From JBCDJI01 sp964351865 (GTDB lineage: Bacteria > Verrucomicrobiota > Verrucomicrobiia > Methylacidiphilales > JBCBYL01), in the NCBI GenBank assembly GCA_964351865.1, contig CAYGPJ010000020.1, positions 7,149 to 71,148 of the forward strand: a DNA stretch of 64,000 bases. The letters are read 5' to 3'. The first letter of the stretch is position 1. Every line of letters starts with the position of its first letter. Shown piece after piece: positions 40,800-48,316 of the stretch. The notes beneath the pieces are model-generated. The model worked only from the letters and a program-made list of their open reading frames with translations. It made no database searches and was not told the DNA's origin. A program made the translations under genes and the position numbers.

Positions 40800-40905
40800 T
40801 TGTCGATTCTGTTTCATCGGCTGCCGGATGAGTGCAGGCCCGGATTTCCTGGAGCTTTTGAATCCTGACTTCGGTGTAGATGCTGGTGGTTTCGGGTTTG
40901 GCCTA
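40800..40905 (-). pseudogene. Tyrosine recombinase 3'-end remnant 3
   Basis: Minus-strand frame KPETTSIYTEVRIQKLQEIR followed by ACTHPAADETESTI is nearly identical to remnant 1, including the extension before the antitoxin start. It is joined to repeat g by ATTCTAG. Confidence 0.7.
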
Positions 40906-40911
40906 GAATAG

Positions 40912-40938
40912 CAACTACAGGTCAGTCCCGTTTATTTT
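40912..40938 (+). repeat. Island direct repeat g
   Basis: CAACTACAGGTCAGTCCCGT then TTATTTT; only about 60 bp from copy h. Confidence 0.75.
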
Positions 40939-40999
40939 TGTTTACGATCTTCAACTTCGTATCGCCAATGTGACTTTCAGAAAATATTTTTCGCATAAG

Positions 41000-41024
41000 C
41001 AACTACAGGTCTGTCTCTCTATCT
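41000..41024 (+). repeat. Island direct repeat h
   Basis: CAACTACAGGTCTGTCTCTC then TATC. The 340-bp gap between the antitoxin at 40768 and the membrane protein at 41123 holds only remnant 3, repeats g and h, and no gene. Confidence 0.75.
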
Positions 41025-41122
41025 TCCCGGAAGGGCGGGGGTCGTGCGAGCTAGGCTGACAGAGTGGGCGGGGTTGGTTGTTTTAGAGTTAATGGATTCT
41101 AGAACGAATTGCCAACTAAATG

Positions 41123-41581
41123 CTATTCCCCAGAATATAAGCTAATACCTTCCTGTCTGAATATCCATATTATTCGGTTGATTTGAAAAAGAACAATAAA
41201 GTTTCCTATTTGTATTAACCCCCAAACGAGACTGAACGGAATAACCACAGCTAAAAAAGAAAAGTTGTTAGCAAACAGAGGATATAAAACCCAAAAAATG
41301 AAAACAAATAACAAGAAGTGAATCATCATAGTCCACTTTGTAGGAACAACCTGTAAAGCTAACCTAGAGTTACTAGAGTCTATCTTTCCAATATAATTAA
41401 CATAAACAGGAACCATGAATAATCCTGTCTTTTGCTTGAATTTGAATTCATCCGGACTTTCCCAAGCGATGTTTTGGAGTGCCTTTGATGAAAAGTTTAT
41501 TTCACCCTCTTTAATAAAAGTTTCATCAAAATAAAAAGGAAGTTCTTCCTTTGGATATAAAAGCCAAAAATATAAATGCAT
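41123..41581 (-). CDS. AT-rich membrane protein of unknown function
   Basis: A 152-residue protein with two or three hydrophobic segments (MMIHFLLFVFIFWVLYPLFA; FLAVVIPFSLVWGLIQIGNF) and a soluble N-terminal half. Base composition and codon use are clearly more AT-rich than the rest of the window, pointing to recent transfer. It lies 19 bp downstream of a truncated ORF (41601-41757). No family is recognised; an immunity-type role is conceivable from the toxin-like neighbour context but unproven. Confidence 0.6.
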   Translation of the reverse strand: MHLYFWLLYPKEELPFYFDETFIKEGEINFSSKALQNIAWESPDEFKFKQKTGLFMVPVYVNYIGKIDSSNSRLALQVVPTKWTMMIHFLLFVFIFWVLYPLFANNFSFLAVVIPFSLVWGLIQIGNFIVLFQINRIIWIFRQEGISLYSGE

Positions 41582-41600
41582 AATTAATATTTTGGTTTTG

Positions 41601-41757
41601 TTACTGAATCAAACATGGAAAAGCAATTCCAATTCCGGCACCGGTCCCCTGAGGGGCAACATTTATTCCATATATTAGTCTTTTGTCAGGGTTATCTCGG
41701 CTAACGAAAATGTTTAAGCTTCCTAATGGCGTGTCAAAAACGAAATTTCCAGATTCT
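41601..41757 (-). pseudogene. 5'-truncated ORF fragment upstream of the AT-rich membrane protein
   Basis: A minus-strand frame of about 50 codons without start (GESGNFVFDTPLGSLNIFVS, then NVAPQGTGAGIGIAFPC) ends at TAA 41601. It begins within 10 bp of island repeat i, which seems to have removed its 5' part. Composition is AT-rich like the next gene, so they arrived together. The family is unknown. Confidence 0.45.
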
Positions 41758-41765
41758 CCTTATAT

Positions 41766-41790
41766 TAACTACAGGCCTGTCCCTCTATCC
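41766..41790 (+). repeat. Island direct repeat i
   Basis: TAACTACAGGCCTGTCCCTC then TATCC; last copy. The stretch 41791-41911 after it holds no gene. Confidence 0.75.
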
Positions 41791-41911
41791 TAACGATCAA
41801 ACGCAGCCAGATATTAGCGTAATCGCACGTTCGATAATAAACCCCGAATGTTTTTTTAGCAGGCATATATTTAACTTAACTACTTATCTGGTCCTTTACC
41901 GTTTTCCAGAT

Positions 41912-42868
41912 CTATAGTTCTTCGTCGTTTTGTTCTGCCTCTTTCTCTTTCTCTGCGAGAAAATCGGCACGCACATGGGCAAGCTGCTTGCCGTTCTTAG
42001 TTCGCCAACTCGTCCAGCCATTCACAGTCGTTCGCTCACTTCCCGCTGCCTGAATACAAGCCAAAGCAGCATATGATGGGCTAGAATAGCTCTGCCCCAA
42101 GACGGAAATGCTGCCGCCTTTCAATATAGTACCTTTGAAAATTTGCTTCTTACCTCCGCGCGGCTTGTAGCCATGGACAAGAATATCACCTTCGTCAACA
42201 AATCCATTGGATACTAAATCAGACAAAGAAACATCGTATGTTTGAATTCCAGATTTAGAATGTTTTGAGTGTTCTGCGGTGTCCAATGCGGGCCGATGCT
42301 CTTCGGGAATGTCGTAAGCCACTACTGACTGGTCACCAAAGAGGGAATACTTCCTCACGATCCACAGCCGCACATCGTTCTTTAGTGTCTCTGCCCACTC
42401 TCGCAGATCATTGGTCACCTTATCGATCGGCATGCCAATGATTGGCGGCTTCTCGAAGATCTCTCCCAACACCTTACGGATATCAATTGGCTTGATGCCT
42501 TCCTCGTCGAACTTCTCCTGAACTTGCGCCTCGTTAGTCACCATAAGAACCAAGATCTCAGTAAGCAACTGGCGAGTCTCTGCTCTACCTGCTGCCAGCA
42601 GCTGCTTCGTTACCTGTGGAGCAATATGCGTCCAGACACTATGATGACCCAGTTCTGCTTCGACAATGAACCAACTCCTCGATGCCAAGTCGATTGCAAA
42701 CCCATCAGGAATAGTTCCAGCACCATCGGTTGTCTTAATCTTAGCCTTTGGAATGAATACGGAAGAAGGACCGAAGAAATGCTCAGAATTCGCAATCGTC
42801 AGATCCTCGATTTCTTCCTCATTCGTGAAGTTTGTTTCTATAAGCTTCTTATCTTGGAGAATTATCAT
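41912..42868 (-). CDS. PD-(D/E)XK-like nuclease with C-terminal RAMA domain
   Basis: A 318-residue cytoplasmic protein. Residues ~50-90 contain IPDGFAID, WFIVEAEL and HIAPQVTKQL, a D-ExE-Q pattern (D55, E70, E72, Q85) typical of PD-(D/E)XK nuclease folds, without a clear catalytic Lys. Residues ~214-305 (GDILVHGYKPRGGKKQIFKG, then YSSPSYAALACIQAAGSERT and NGWTSWR) match the RAMA domain, which is tied to recognition of modified DNA in restriction and anti-phage proteins. It may therefore cut or sense modified DNA (inference). It stands alone at the edge of the accessory island, with no methyltransferase beside it. Confidence 0.7.
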   Translation of the reverse strand: MIILQDKKLIETNFTNEEEIEDLTIANSEHFFGPSSVFIPKAKIKTTDGAGTIPDGFAIDLASRSWFIVEAELGHHSVWTHIAPQVTKQLLAAGRAETRQLLTEILVLMVTNEAQVQEKFDEEGIKPIDIRKVLGEIFEKPPIIGMPIDKVTNDLREWAETLKNDVRLWIVRKYSLFGDQSVVAYDIPEEHRPALDTAEHSKHSKSGIQTYDVSLSDLVSNGFVDEGDILVHGYKPRGGKKQIFKGTILKGGSISVLGQSYSSPSYAALACIQAAGSERTTVNGWTSWRTKNGKQLAHVRADFLAEKEKEAEQNDEEL

Positions 42869-42902
42869 CTATTTGGATTCGGTATATTGAAATTGCATCT
42901 GG

Positions 42903-44822
42903 TCATGCCGTCCGCTTTTCCACATCTTCCTGCGTGAAGGTCCAGAGATCATCCAACATCTGCTTCACCTGCGCCTTGGTGTCGGTCAGCACATCGGCGC
43001 TGGAGACGTCTTCCTTGGCGAAAAAGTAATATTTGATCTTCGGCTCGGTGCCGGATCCCCTCACCGCTACCCGCGCTCCGCCTGCCAAGTGGAAGATCAG
43101 CATCATCTGCTTGGGAATGGCTTTGCCGTCGCAGTCAAACACGTCATCGGTTTCAAAGTTCTGCATTTTCTCGACCGCCTTCGGCCCCCAGATGGTCGGT
43201 GTGTTCTCCACATAACTGGCCAGCAAACGCTGAATTTTAGCGGCGCCCTCGGCTCCTTCAAAGGTCAGGGTGCCGAGTTGTTCCAGATAGAAGCCGTATT
43301 TCAGATAGAGTGAATCCAAAAAATCCAATATCGTCAGTTCATTCGACTTACACCAGGCGGCCACCTCAGCAAACATTAGCACCGCGGCATTGGCATCTTT
43401 ATCCCGCACGGCATCGCCAGCCGAATAGCCGTAGCTTTCTTCACCTCCGAAAACGAAATACGTGCTCTTTGCCAGCAGGATGTCGCGCCACGCCGCTTCA
43501 TCGGTATCGGCCGGACGTCCCCCGGCGGCTTTTTCGTAATCGTTGAGTTTTTCACCGATATACTTGAAGCCGGTCATCGTTTCCACGCATTTCACCCCAT
43601 AACCATCGGCAATGGCTTTCTGCAGGTCGGTGGTGACAAATGTTTTGATCAGTGCCGCGTTTTTGGCGTTGTCCGGCGTCAAGACCCCCGCATTGAACAA
43701 GCGCTCCAACCGGTAGGCGGCAATCACAGAGCCGATCTGGTTGCCGGTCAGCAATTGATACGCTCCATGGGCATCGCGCACCGCCACGCCCATGCGGTCG
43801 GCATCCGGGTCCGTAGCGGCCACAAAATCCGCATCCAGAAACTTCGCTTTCTCAATCGCCAATGCCAGCGCTTCGCCATTTTCAGGATTGGGCGATTTCA
43901 CAGTCGGGAATCCGCCATTCGGAGCCGCCTGATCTTCCACCACAGCGTAATCAAATTCGAACCGATCCAGAATCTTCGGCACGGTTTGAATGCCAGTCCC
44001 ATGAATGGGAGTGAAAACTACTTTGAGCGATTCCGCCTGCTCTTTGATAACTTCCGGTTCCAACACCAGCCCCGCCAGGGTATCGAGGTAAGCGGCATCC
44101 AGTTCATCGCCAATCGTGATGATCTCTCCTTCGCCGTCGGCTTCCACGGCAGCGGAAGTCAACGCCATCACTTCGTCCACGACGCCGGAAGCATGTGGCT
44201 CAACCAATTGGCCGCCATCGGCGAAGTAAGCCTTAAATCCATTATCGTGCGGCGGGTTGTGACTTGCAGTCAGCATCACGCCGGCATGGGCCTGATAATA
44301 ACGCACCGCAAAGGACAGCTCGGGTGTCGAACGTTCTTCCCGCACCAGATAGGCGGTGCCGCCGCGTTGCTTGACGATACTGGCCGCCAGTTCGGCAAAC
44401 TCGCGCGAGAAATAGCGGGTGTCGTGTGAGATCACCACTTTCGGTGCTGCATCAGGGAAATTTTTCTTAATATAGTTCACCAGCCCCAGCGTGGCGCGGG
44501 TCAGGTTGAAGGTGTTCATGACATTGGTGCCGACCGCGGGTCGCTGCGGCGGCATGTTTTCACCTTGGGTTCCCTTTTCAGCTTCGGTGACAACCTTACC
44601 AATGGTGCGACCCCGTAAGCCCCCCGTGCCAAATTTCAGGGTCTGATAAAAACGATCGTTCAACTCGGTCCACTGCTCGCCCTGAATCAATTCCTGCACG
44701 CTATCGGTTTCCCAGGCATCTCCGCCCGTTTCTTCCAGCAGAAAGAGAATATTATCGCGGGCTGATTCCAGAAGTTTTCCACCCTCAACGGCGGGCTGTA
44801 GTTGGTTACGTAGTTCGCTCAT
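42903..44822 (-). CDS. Phosphohexomutase (phosphoglucomutase/phosphomannomutase family)
   Basis: A 639-residue cytosolic enzyme interconverting hexose 1- and 6-phosphates. The phosphoserine loop is TASHNPPHDNGFKAY, the metal-binding loop DPDADRMGV, the sugar-binding loop GGEESYGYSAGD, and the C-terminal phosphate loop RGSGTEPKIKYY. The length and the N-terminal FGTGGLRG match the PGM2/phospho-sugar mutase branch. It would feed glucose 1-phosphate to UDP-glucose for the sucrose and glucan pathway in this window. A single-gene unit. Confidence 0.93.
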   Translation of the reverse strand: MSELRNQLQPAVEGGKLLESARDNILFLLEETGGDAWETDSVQELIQGEQWTELNDRFYQTLKFGTGGLRGRTIGKVVTEAEKGTQGENMPPQRPAVGTNVMNTFNLTRATLGLVNYIKKNFPDAAPKVVISHDTRYFSREFAELAASIVKQRGGTAYLVREERSTPELSFAVRYYQAHAGVMLTASHNPPHDNGFKAYFADGGQLVEPHASGVVDEVMALTSAAVEADGEGEIITIGDELDAAYLDTLAGLVLEPEVIKEQAESLKVVFTPIHGTGIQTVPKILDRFEFDYAVVEDQAAPNGGFPTVKSPNPENGEALALAIEKAKFLDADFVAATDPDADRMGVAVRDAHGAYQLLTGNQIGSVIAAYRLERLFNAGVLTPDNAKNAALIKTFVTTDLQKAIADGYGVKCVETMTGFKYIGEKLNDYEKAAGGRPADTDEAAWRDILLAKSTYFVFGGEESYGYSAGDAVRDKDANAAVLMFAEVAAWCKSNELTILDFLDSLYLKYGFYLEQLGTLTFEGAEGAAKIQRLLASYVENTPTIWGPKAVEKMQNFETDDVFDCDGKAIPKQMMLIFHLAGGARVAVRGSGTEPKIKYYFFAKEDVSSADVLTDTKAQVKQMLDDLWTFTQEDVEKRTA

Positions 44823-45176
44823 AGCCAGCGATTCTTACCCGATTCAAATCAAAATCCAACCACGGATTTCAACCTTCCCACCTTGTTACTTTCCCACCCG
44901 CTTTGCGCTCGTCCCACGTCCGCGCATTCACATCAACATAAGGAATCATAGACTTCGTCACCCACGGGCAGAACTCCGTGCGATTGGTCTTGTGGTCAGG
45001 GAGCGCGGGCGTCTCGCCCGCAGTGCCAATATCCAACAATGATGTATTCCCGGCCTGCGGGCGAGACGCCCGCGCTCCCTGATAAAACAGGTCTCAGGAA
45101 CCATATTACAGCTCTTATGTGATGTGTATGGGCAGCCGCCGGAGAGTTCCCACCTTCCCACTCCCGTAAGCCACGC
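44823..45176. other. Intergenic region with 26-bp hairpin and weak coding remnant
   Basis: This 354-bp region holds the inverted repeat at 44998-45080 and no intact gene. On the minus strand, about 44880-44997 has an open frame reading FCPWVTKSMIPYVDVNARTW, which looks protein-like but has no start and was not recognised. It may be the remnant of a gene cut by the hairpin element. Confidence 0.35.
44998..45080. repeat. 26-bp perfect inverted repeat (AGGGAGCGCGGGCG family)
   Basis: Arms start AGGGAGCGCGGGCGTCTCGC and end GCGAGACGCCCGCGCTCCCT, with a 31-bp spacer. A single diverged arm (AGGGAGCGCGGGCATCCTGC) recurs at 51397, after the lemA gene. Confidence 0.85.
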
Positions 45177-45878
45177 TTACTTGGGTATGACAATAAAACC
45201 GGTATCCAGGTCGCCCAACACTTCGGTCATCTTACCTTGAGCATACCAGTGATCATAAGCCAGCAGAGCACACATCAGCGCATCCGTCTGGTCTTCCACC
45301 GGTTTGGACCAGGGTTGATTTAACAATGCAATGATTTCCACCTGCTCAGCCAGTCGCGGTAAGCGACTCCGTAACAGCGATCGGATCGAGCGCTGCAGCG
45401 CCGCAAATTCCAGCCGCTGCTGTTCCACCGGACCTTTTTTGTATTTGAAGATAATATCGCGGTCGAACCACCGGATCGTGCAAGGATGGGGAAAGGTTTC
45501 CATGATCTGACGCCGGTGCCACGGGGCCTCCACTCCAATTTGAAACCCGATCTGCTGCAACTTATCCACCAACCGCAACGGACGAGCGCATAATTTACGG
45601 TTAGAAGGATGCGCCCCGCCATGCTCCTGATGAAACAACTGATGGGTGAAACGATCCACGGGACGCGATCCCTCTTCGTTCTGACACACCACCGGGGCAT
45701 CCAGTGCCAGCAGAATCCCAGTAGTCGCAGGGATTTCATCAAACAAATGGATTAACTCATCATCTCCCTGCACCAGTCCCAGGTAACGACACCTGACCTT
45801 ATCCGGATGTCCTTCCAGTAAGCAGACGCCATCGGAGTTTCGCTCGCCCCAGGCCAGATCCAATCCACCTAAAATCAT
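45177..45878 (-). CDS. DUF429 protein
   Basis: A 233-residue protein with GGLDLAWGERNSDGV at the start, IGVEAPWHRRQIMETFPHPC in the middle and a C-terminal EDQTDALMCALLAYDHW. This is the DUF429 pattern, a predicted RNase H-like fold with conserved acidic residues. Its biochemical role is not known. The start overlaps the serS stop by 4 bp, so the two are cotranslated. Confidence 0.8.
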   Translation of the reverse strand: MILGGLDLAWGERNSDGVCLLEGHPDKVRCRYLGLVQGDDELIHLFDEIPATTGILLALDAPVVCQNEEGSRPVDRFTHQLFHQEHGGAHPSNRKLCARPLRLVDKLQQIGFQIGVEAPWHRRQIMETFPHPCTIRWFDRDIIFKYKKGPVEQQRLEFAALQRSIRSLLRSRLPRLAEQVEIIALLNQPWSKPVEDQTDALMCALLAYDHWYAQGKMTEVLGDLDTGFIVIPK

Positions 45879-47149
45879 TCCGGAACCATCACCTCTCCGC
45901 CGAAATACGAATGCAAGGCTTCCGGCAATACCACCGAGCCATCCGCCTGCTGACCGGTTTCGATTAAGGCCACAAACAATCGCGGCAGCGCCGTGCCGGA
46001 ACCGTTCAGGGTATGACAGAAATGGTTCTTCTTGTTCTCATCTTTAAAGCGCAACTGCATGCGACGCGCTTGAAAATCAACAAAGTTACTGCAGGAACTG
46101 ACTTCCAGATACATGTCACTGCCGGGCGCCCATACTTCGATGTCATAGCACTTAGCCGCCCCGAATCCCAGGTCTCCGGTACACAGTTCGATCGTCCGGT
46201 AATGCAATCCCAGTTGCTCCAGCACCGTCTCGGCCTCGCGTCGCAGTTCTTCCAGTGCCTCGAATGACGTCTCCGGATGCACCACCCGCACCAGTTCCAC
46301 TTTATCAAACTGGTGCATGCGAATCAGCCCCTTGGTTTCTTTACCCGCACTGCCTGCTTCACGCCGGAAGCAAGGCGTGTAAGCCACCCGCTTTTGCGGC
46401 AGGTCGCCATGCGCCAGAATCTGCTCGCGAAACAGATTAGTGACCGGCACTTCTGCTGTCGGGGCCAGGTACAATCCCTCTTCTTCGAAGCCATACATGT
46501 CTTCGCGGAATTTCGGCAACTGCCCGGTGCCATACATCGCCGCTTCGCGAATCAGAAACGGAGGCGAGACTTCTTTATAACCATGCTCCCGACTGTGCAG
46601 ATCCAACATAAATTGGATCAGCGCCCGTTCCAGTCGCGCGCCCTGCCCGCTGAATACCGCGAAGCCGCTGCCGGACATCGCGGCCGCATTAGTGAAATCC
46701 AGCCACCCTGCCGGTTCCGCCAGATCCACGTGATTCTTCGGCTCAAAATCAAAGCTTGGCTTGTCGCCAAAGCGACCCACCTCGGGGTTATCCGCTTCCG
46801 AGGTGCCGACCGGGCATGCCTCGTGCGGCAGGTTTGGCAGCCGCAGCAATTCCTGCCGCTGCTTTTCATCCACTTCGGTGGTTTGCGCATCCAGCGCCGC
46901 AATCCGATCCGACTTCTCTTTCATACCGGAAAGCAGGTCGTCCGCCGACTCTCCGCTCTTTTTGCGCATCCCGACTTCTTTACTGATCGAATTACGCTCC
47001 TGCTTAAGTTGTTCGACTTCGGTGATCAGTTGCCGGCGCTCGGTGTCGATGGCGAGAATACGATCAATCACCGCTCCGTCTTCGCGCCGCGTCGCCAGTC
47101 GTTCTTTCACCAGTTCGGGATTCTCCCGGATAAGTCTTATATCAAGCAT
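45875..47149 (-). CDS. serS: Serine--tRNA ligase
   Basis: A 424-residue class II synthetase charging tRNA-Ser. The N-terminal antiparallel coiled-coil arm (residues ~25-105, RRQLITEVEQLKQERNSISK) binds the long variable arm. Motif 2 is CFRREAGSAGKETKGLIRMHQF and motif 3 is NGSGTALPRLFVALIE. Length is normal. It heads a two-gene unit with the DUF429 gene and is divergent from the alkaline-phosphatase-like gene. Confidence 0.97.
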   Translation of the reverse strand: MLDIRLIRENPELVKERLATRREDGAVIDRILAIDTERRQLITEVEQLKQERNSISKEVGMRKKSGESADDLLSGMKEKSDRIAALDAQTTEVDEKQRQELLRLPNLPHEACPVGTSEADNPEVGRFGDKPSFDFEPKNHVDLAEPAGWLDFTNAAAMSGSGFAVFSGQGARLERALIQFMLDLHSREHGYKEVSPPFLIREAAMYGTGQLPKFREDMYGFEEEGLYLAPTAEVPVTNLFREQILAHGDLPQKRVAYTPCFRREAGSAGKETKGLIRMHQFDKVELVRVVHPETSFEALEELRREAETVLEQLGLHYRTIELCTGDLGFGAAKCYDIEVWAPGSDMYLEVSSCSNFVDFQARRMQLRFKDENKKNHFCHTLNGSGTALPRLFVALIETGQQADGSVVLPEALHSYFGGEVMVPE

Positions 47150-47260
47150 GAGCGACCCATCATCCCGAGAACCACCCCAAAATCAAGCCTCGAACCTGCC
47201 AGCGCAACATTTCCCCCCAACCTTTTGCCTTGTACCTTCTTTGGCGCTTGGCAGCCTGTC

Positions 47261-48247
47261 ATGATGAATTGGCGCATTAAAGTCACCTCGGTCGTCCTGC
47301 TGGGACTGTTCGCGCTGGCATGCTTTCTTTACGTCCGATTCTACGTTGCTCCTAAAGCTCATGGTATTGTGCTCTTCATTGCTCCGGGAACCGACCTGAA
47401 TTTGCTACAAGGACTGGACAACTCAGTGCTGCTGACGACCCAACCGGACGCCAGTCTGATCACCGATAAACTGATCCATCCAGCCCAACACTACTCTCAT
47501 CTCAGCACCGGCATTGCAGGGGTAGCAGGAGCTATCGGGATGAATGACAGCGGCGAACCACTCAATAACTTATTTTACCAGGCTCAACGCTCGAACCGCC
47601 GCATCGGCATCGTCAGCACCACCACCTTCACCCATCCTGCCTCCGCCGCGTTCTTCAGCCATGCTCCGGCTGGCACTGATGCTTCCGACATCGCCCCGCA
47701 ACTGTTCGACTCCACCACAATCAATGTCATGCTGGGCAGCAACCCAAAATACCTGACGCTTTTACCGCAACGTAACCTGGCGCACGAGGCTCGCGAACGT
47801 GGCTACGAAGTGATCCGGTCACCTAAAGAAATCGATAACATACCGCGCTGGCGCACCCGCCTGCTGCTGGGGGTTTTTGACTACCCGGACGACTTGTTCG
47901 ATCCGGAAGGTCATGCCACCAGCCCCTCACTGGAAGCCATGGTGATTCTGGCCATCCAGTGCCTGCAGTTTCACATCGGCGGACACTTCATGATTGTGGT
48001 TCATCCTTCACCGGACGAGATTACCTACGCCGGTGAGTTACCAGCAGAATTTCGACGCGCCCACGCCTATCAGCTCAACGCCGCACTGCAATCCGCCTAC
48101 GACTACACCGGAGAAAACGATACCGTTTTACTATATGCCCCTCAACCGGACGCCAGCGGCTGGCTGATCCAGCTCAAAGGAAAGTCCACCCCGGATGACA
48201 TTCTTTCATTGGGAAATTTACACGAAACGATCCAGAAACTATTTTAG
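47261..48247 (+). CDS. Alkaline phosphatase-like protein lacking catalytic residues
   Basis: A 328-residue protein with an N-terminal membrane anchor (VTSVVLLGLFALACFLYVRF). GIAGVAGAIGMNDSGEPLNNLF and RIGIVSTTTFTHPASAAFFS align with the alkaline phosphatase region after the nucleophile, and INVMLGSNPKYL with its VLLGGG motif. The TDSAA nucleophile motif is not found; HPAQHYSHLSTG stands in its place. The metal-binding VVVTADHETGG is replaced by MIVVHPSPDEITYAG. It is thus probably a pseudoenzyme facing the periplasm. The open frame reaches upstream to 46277 opposite serS; the ATG at 47261, just before the anchor, is the likely start. Confidence 0.75.
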   Translation: MMNWRIKVTSVVLLGLFALACFLYVRFYVAPKAHGIVLFIAPGTDLNLLQGLDNSVLLTTQPDASLITDKLIHPAQHYSHLSTGIAGVAGAIGMNDSGEPLNNLFYQAQRSNRRIGIVSTTTFTHPASAAFFSHAPAGTDASDIAPQLFDSTTINVMLGSNPKYLTLLPQRNLAHEARERGYEVIRSPKEIDNIPRWRTRLLLGVFDYPDDLFDPEGHATSPSLEAMVILAIQCLQFHIGGHFMIVVHPSPDEITYAGELPAEFRRAHAYQLNAALQSAYDYTGENDTVLLYAPQPDASGWLIQLKGKSTPDDILSLGNLHETIQKLF

Positions 48248-48255
48248 AAAATAAC

Positions 48256-48314
48256 TGTAGGCCGAGATTGTATCTCGGCATTGCCAAATCGCCGAGATAC
48301 AATCTCGGCCTACA
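48256..48314. repeat. Palindromic repeat, GTAGGCCGAGAT family, copy 5
   Basis: Arms TGTAGGCCGAGATTGTATCT and AGATACAATCTCGGCCTACA are a perfect inverted repeat. It lies 9 bp after the previous stop and ends 2 bp before the rsmA ATG, so the rsmA ribosome site region is inside the right arm. Confidence 0.9.
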
Positions 48315-48316
48315 TC

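Noticed and set aside
38450..40905. Chromosomal integron attC sites
   Set aside because: The recurring ~100-bp segments show no clear paired core sites (RYYYAAC/GTTRRRY) with inverted-repeat folding; they read instead as the coding 3' end of a tyrosine recombinase.
37159..41790. CRISPR-like array from nine direct repeats
   Set aside because: Spacing varies from about 20 bp to over 1 kb, the repeats vary in sequence, the intervals contain genes, and no cas gene is present.
45086..45097. A further copy of the island repeat (ACAGGTCTCAGG)
   Set aside because: Only eight bases match and the flanking sequence differs; a chance match.
46277..47260. Long plus-strand open frame upstream of the alkaline phosphatase-like gene
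   Set aside because: It lies opposite serS, has no recognisable domain and has the His/Arg/Phe-rich composition of an antisense frame; the real gene starts at 47261.
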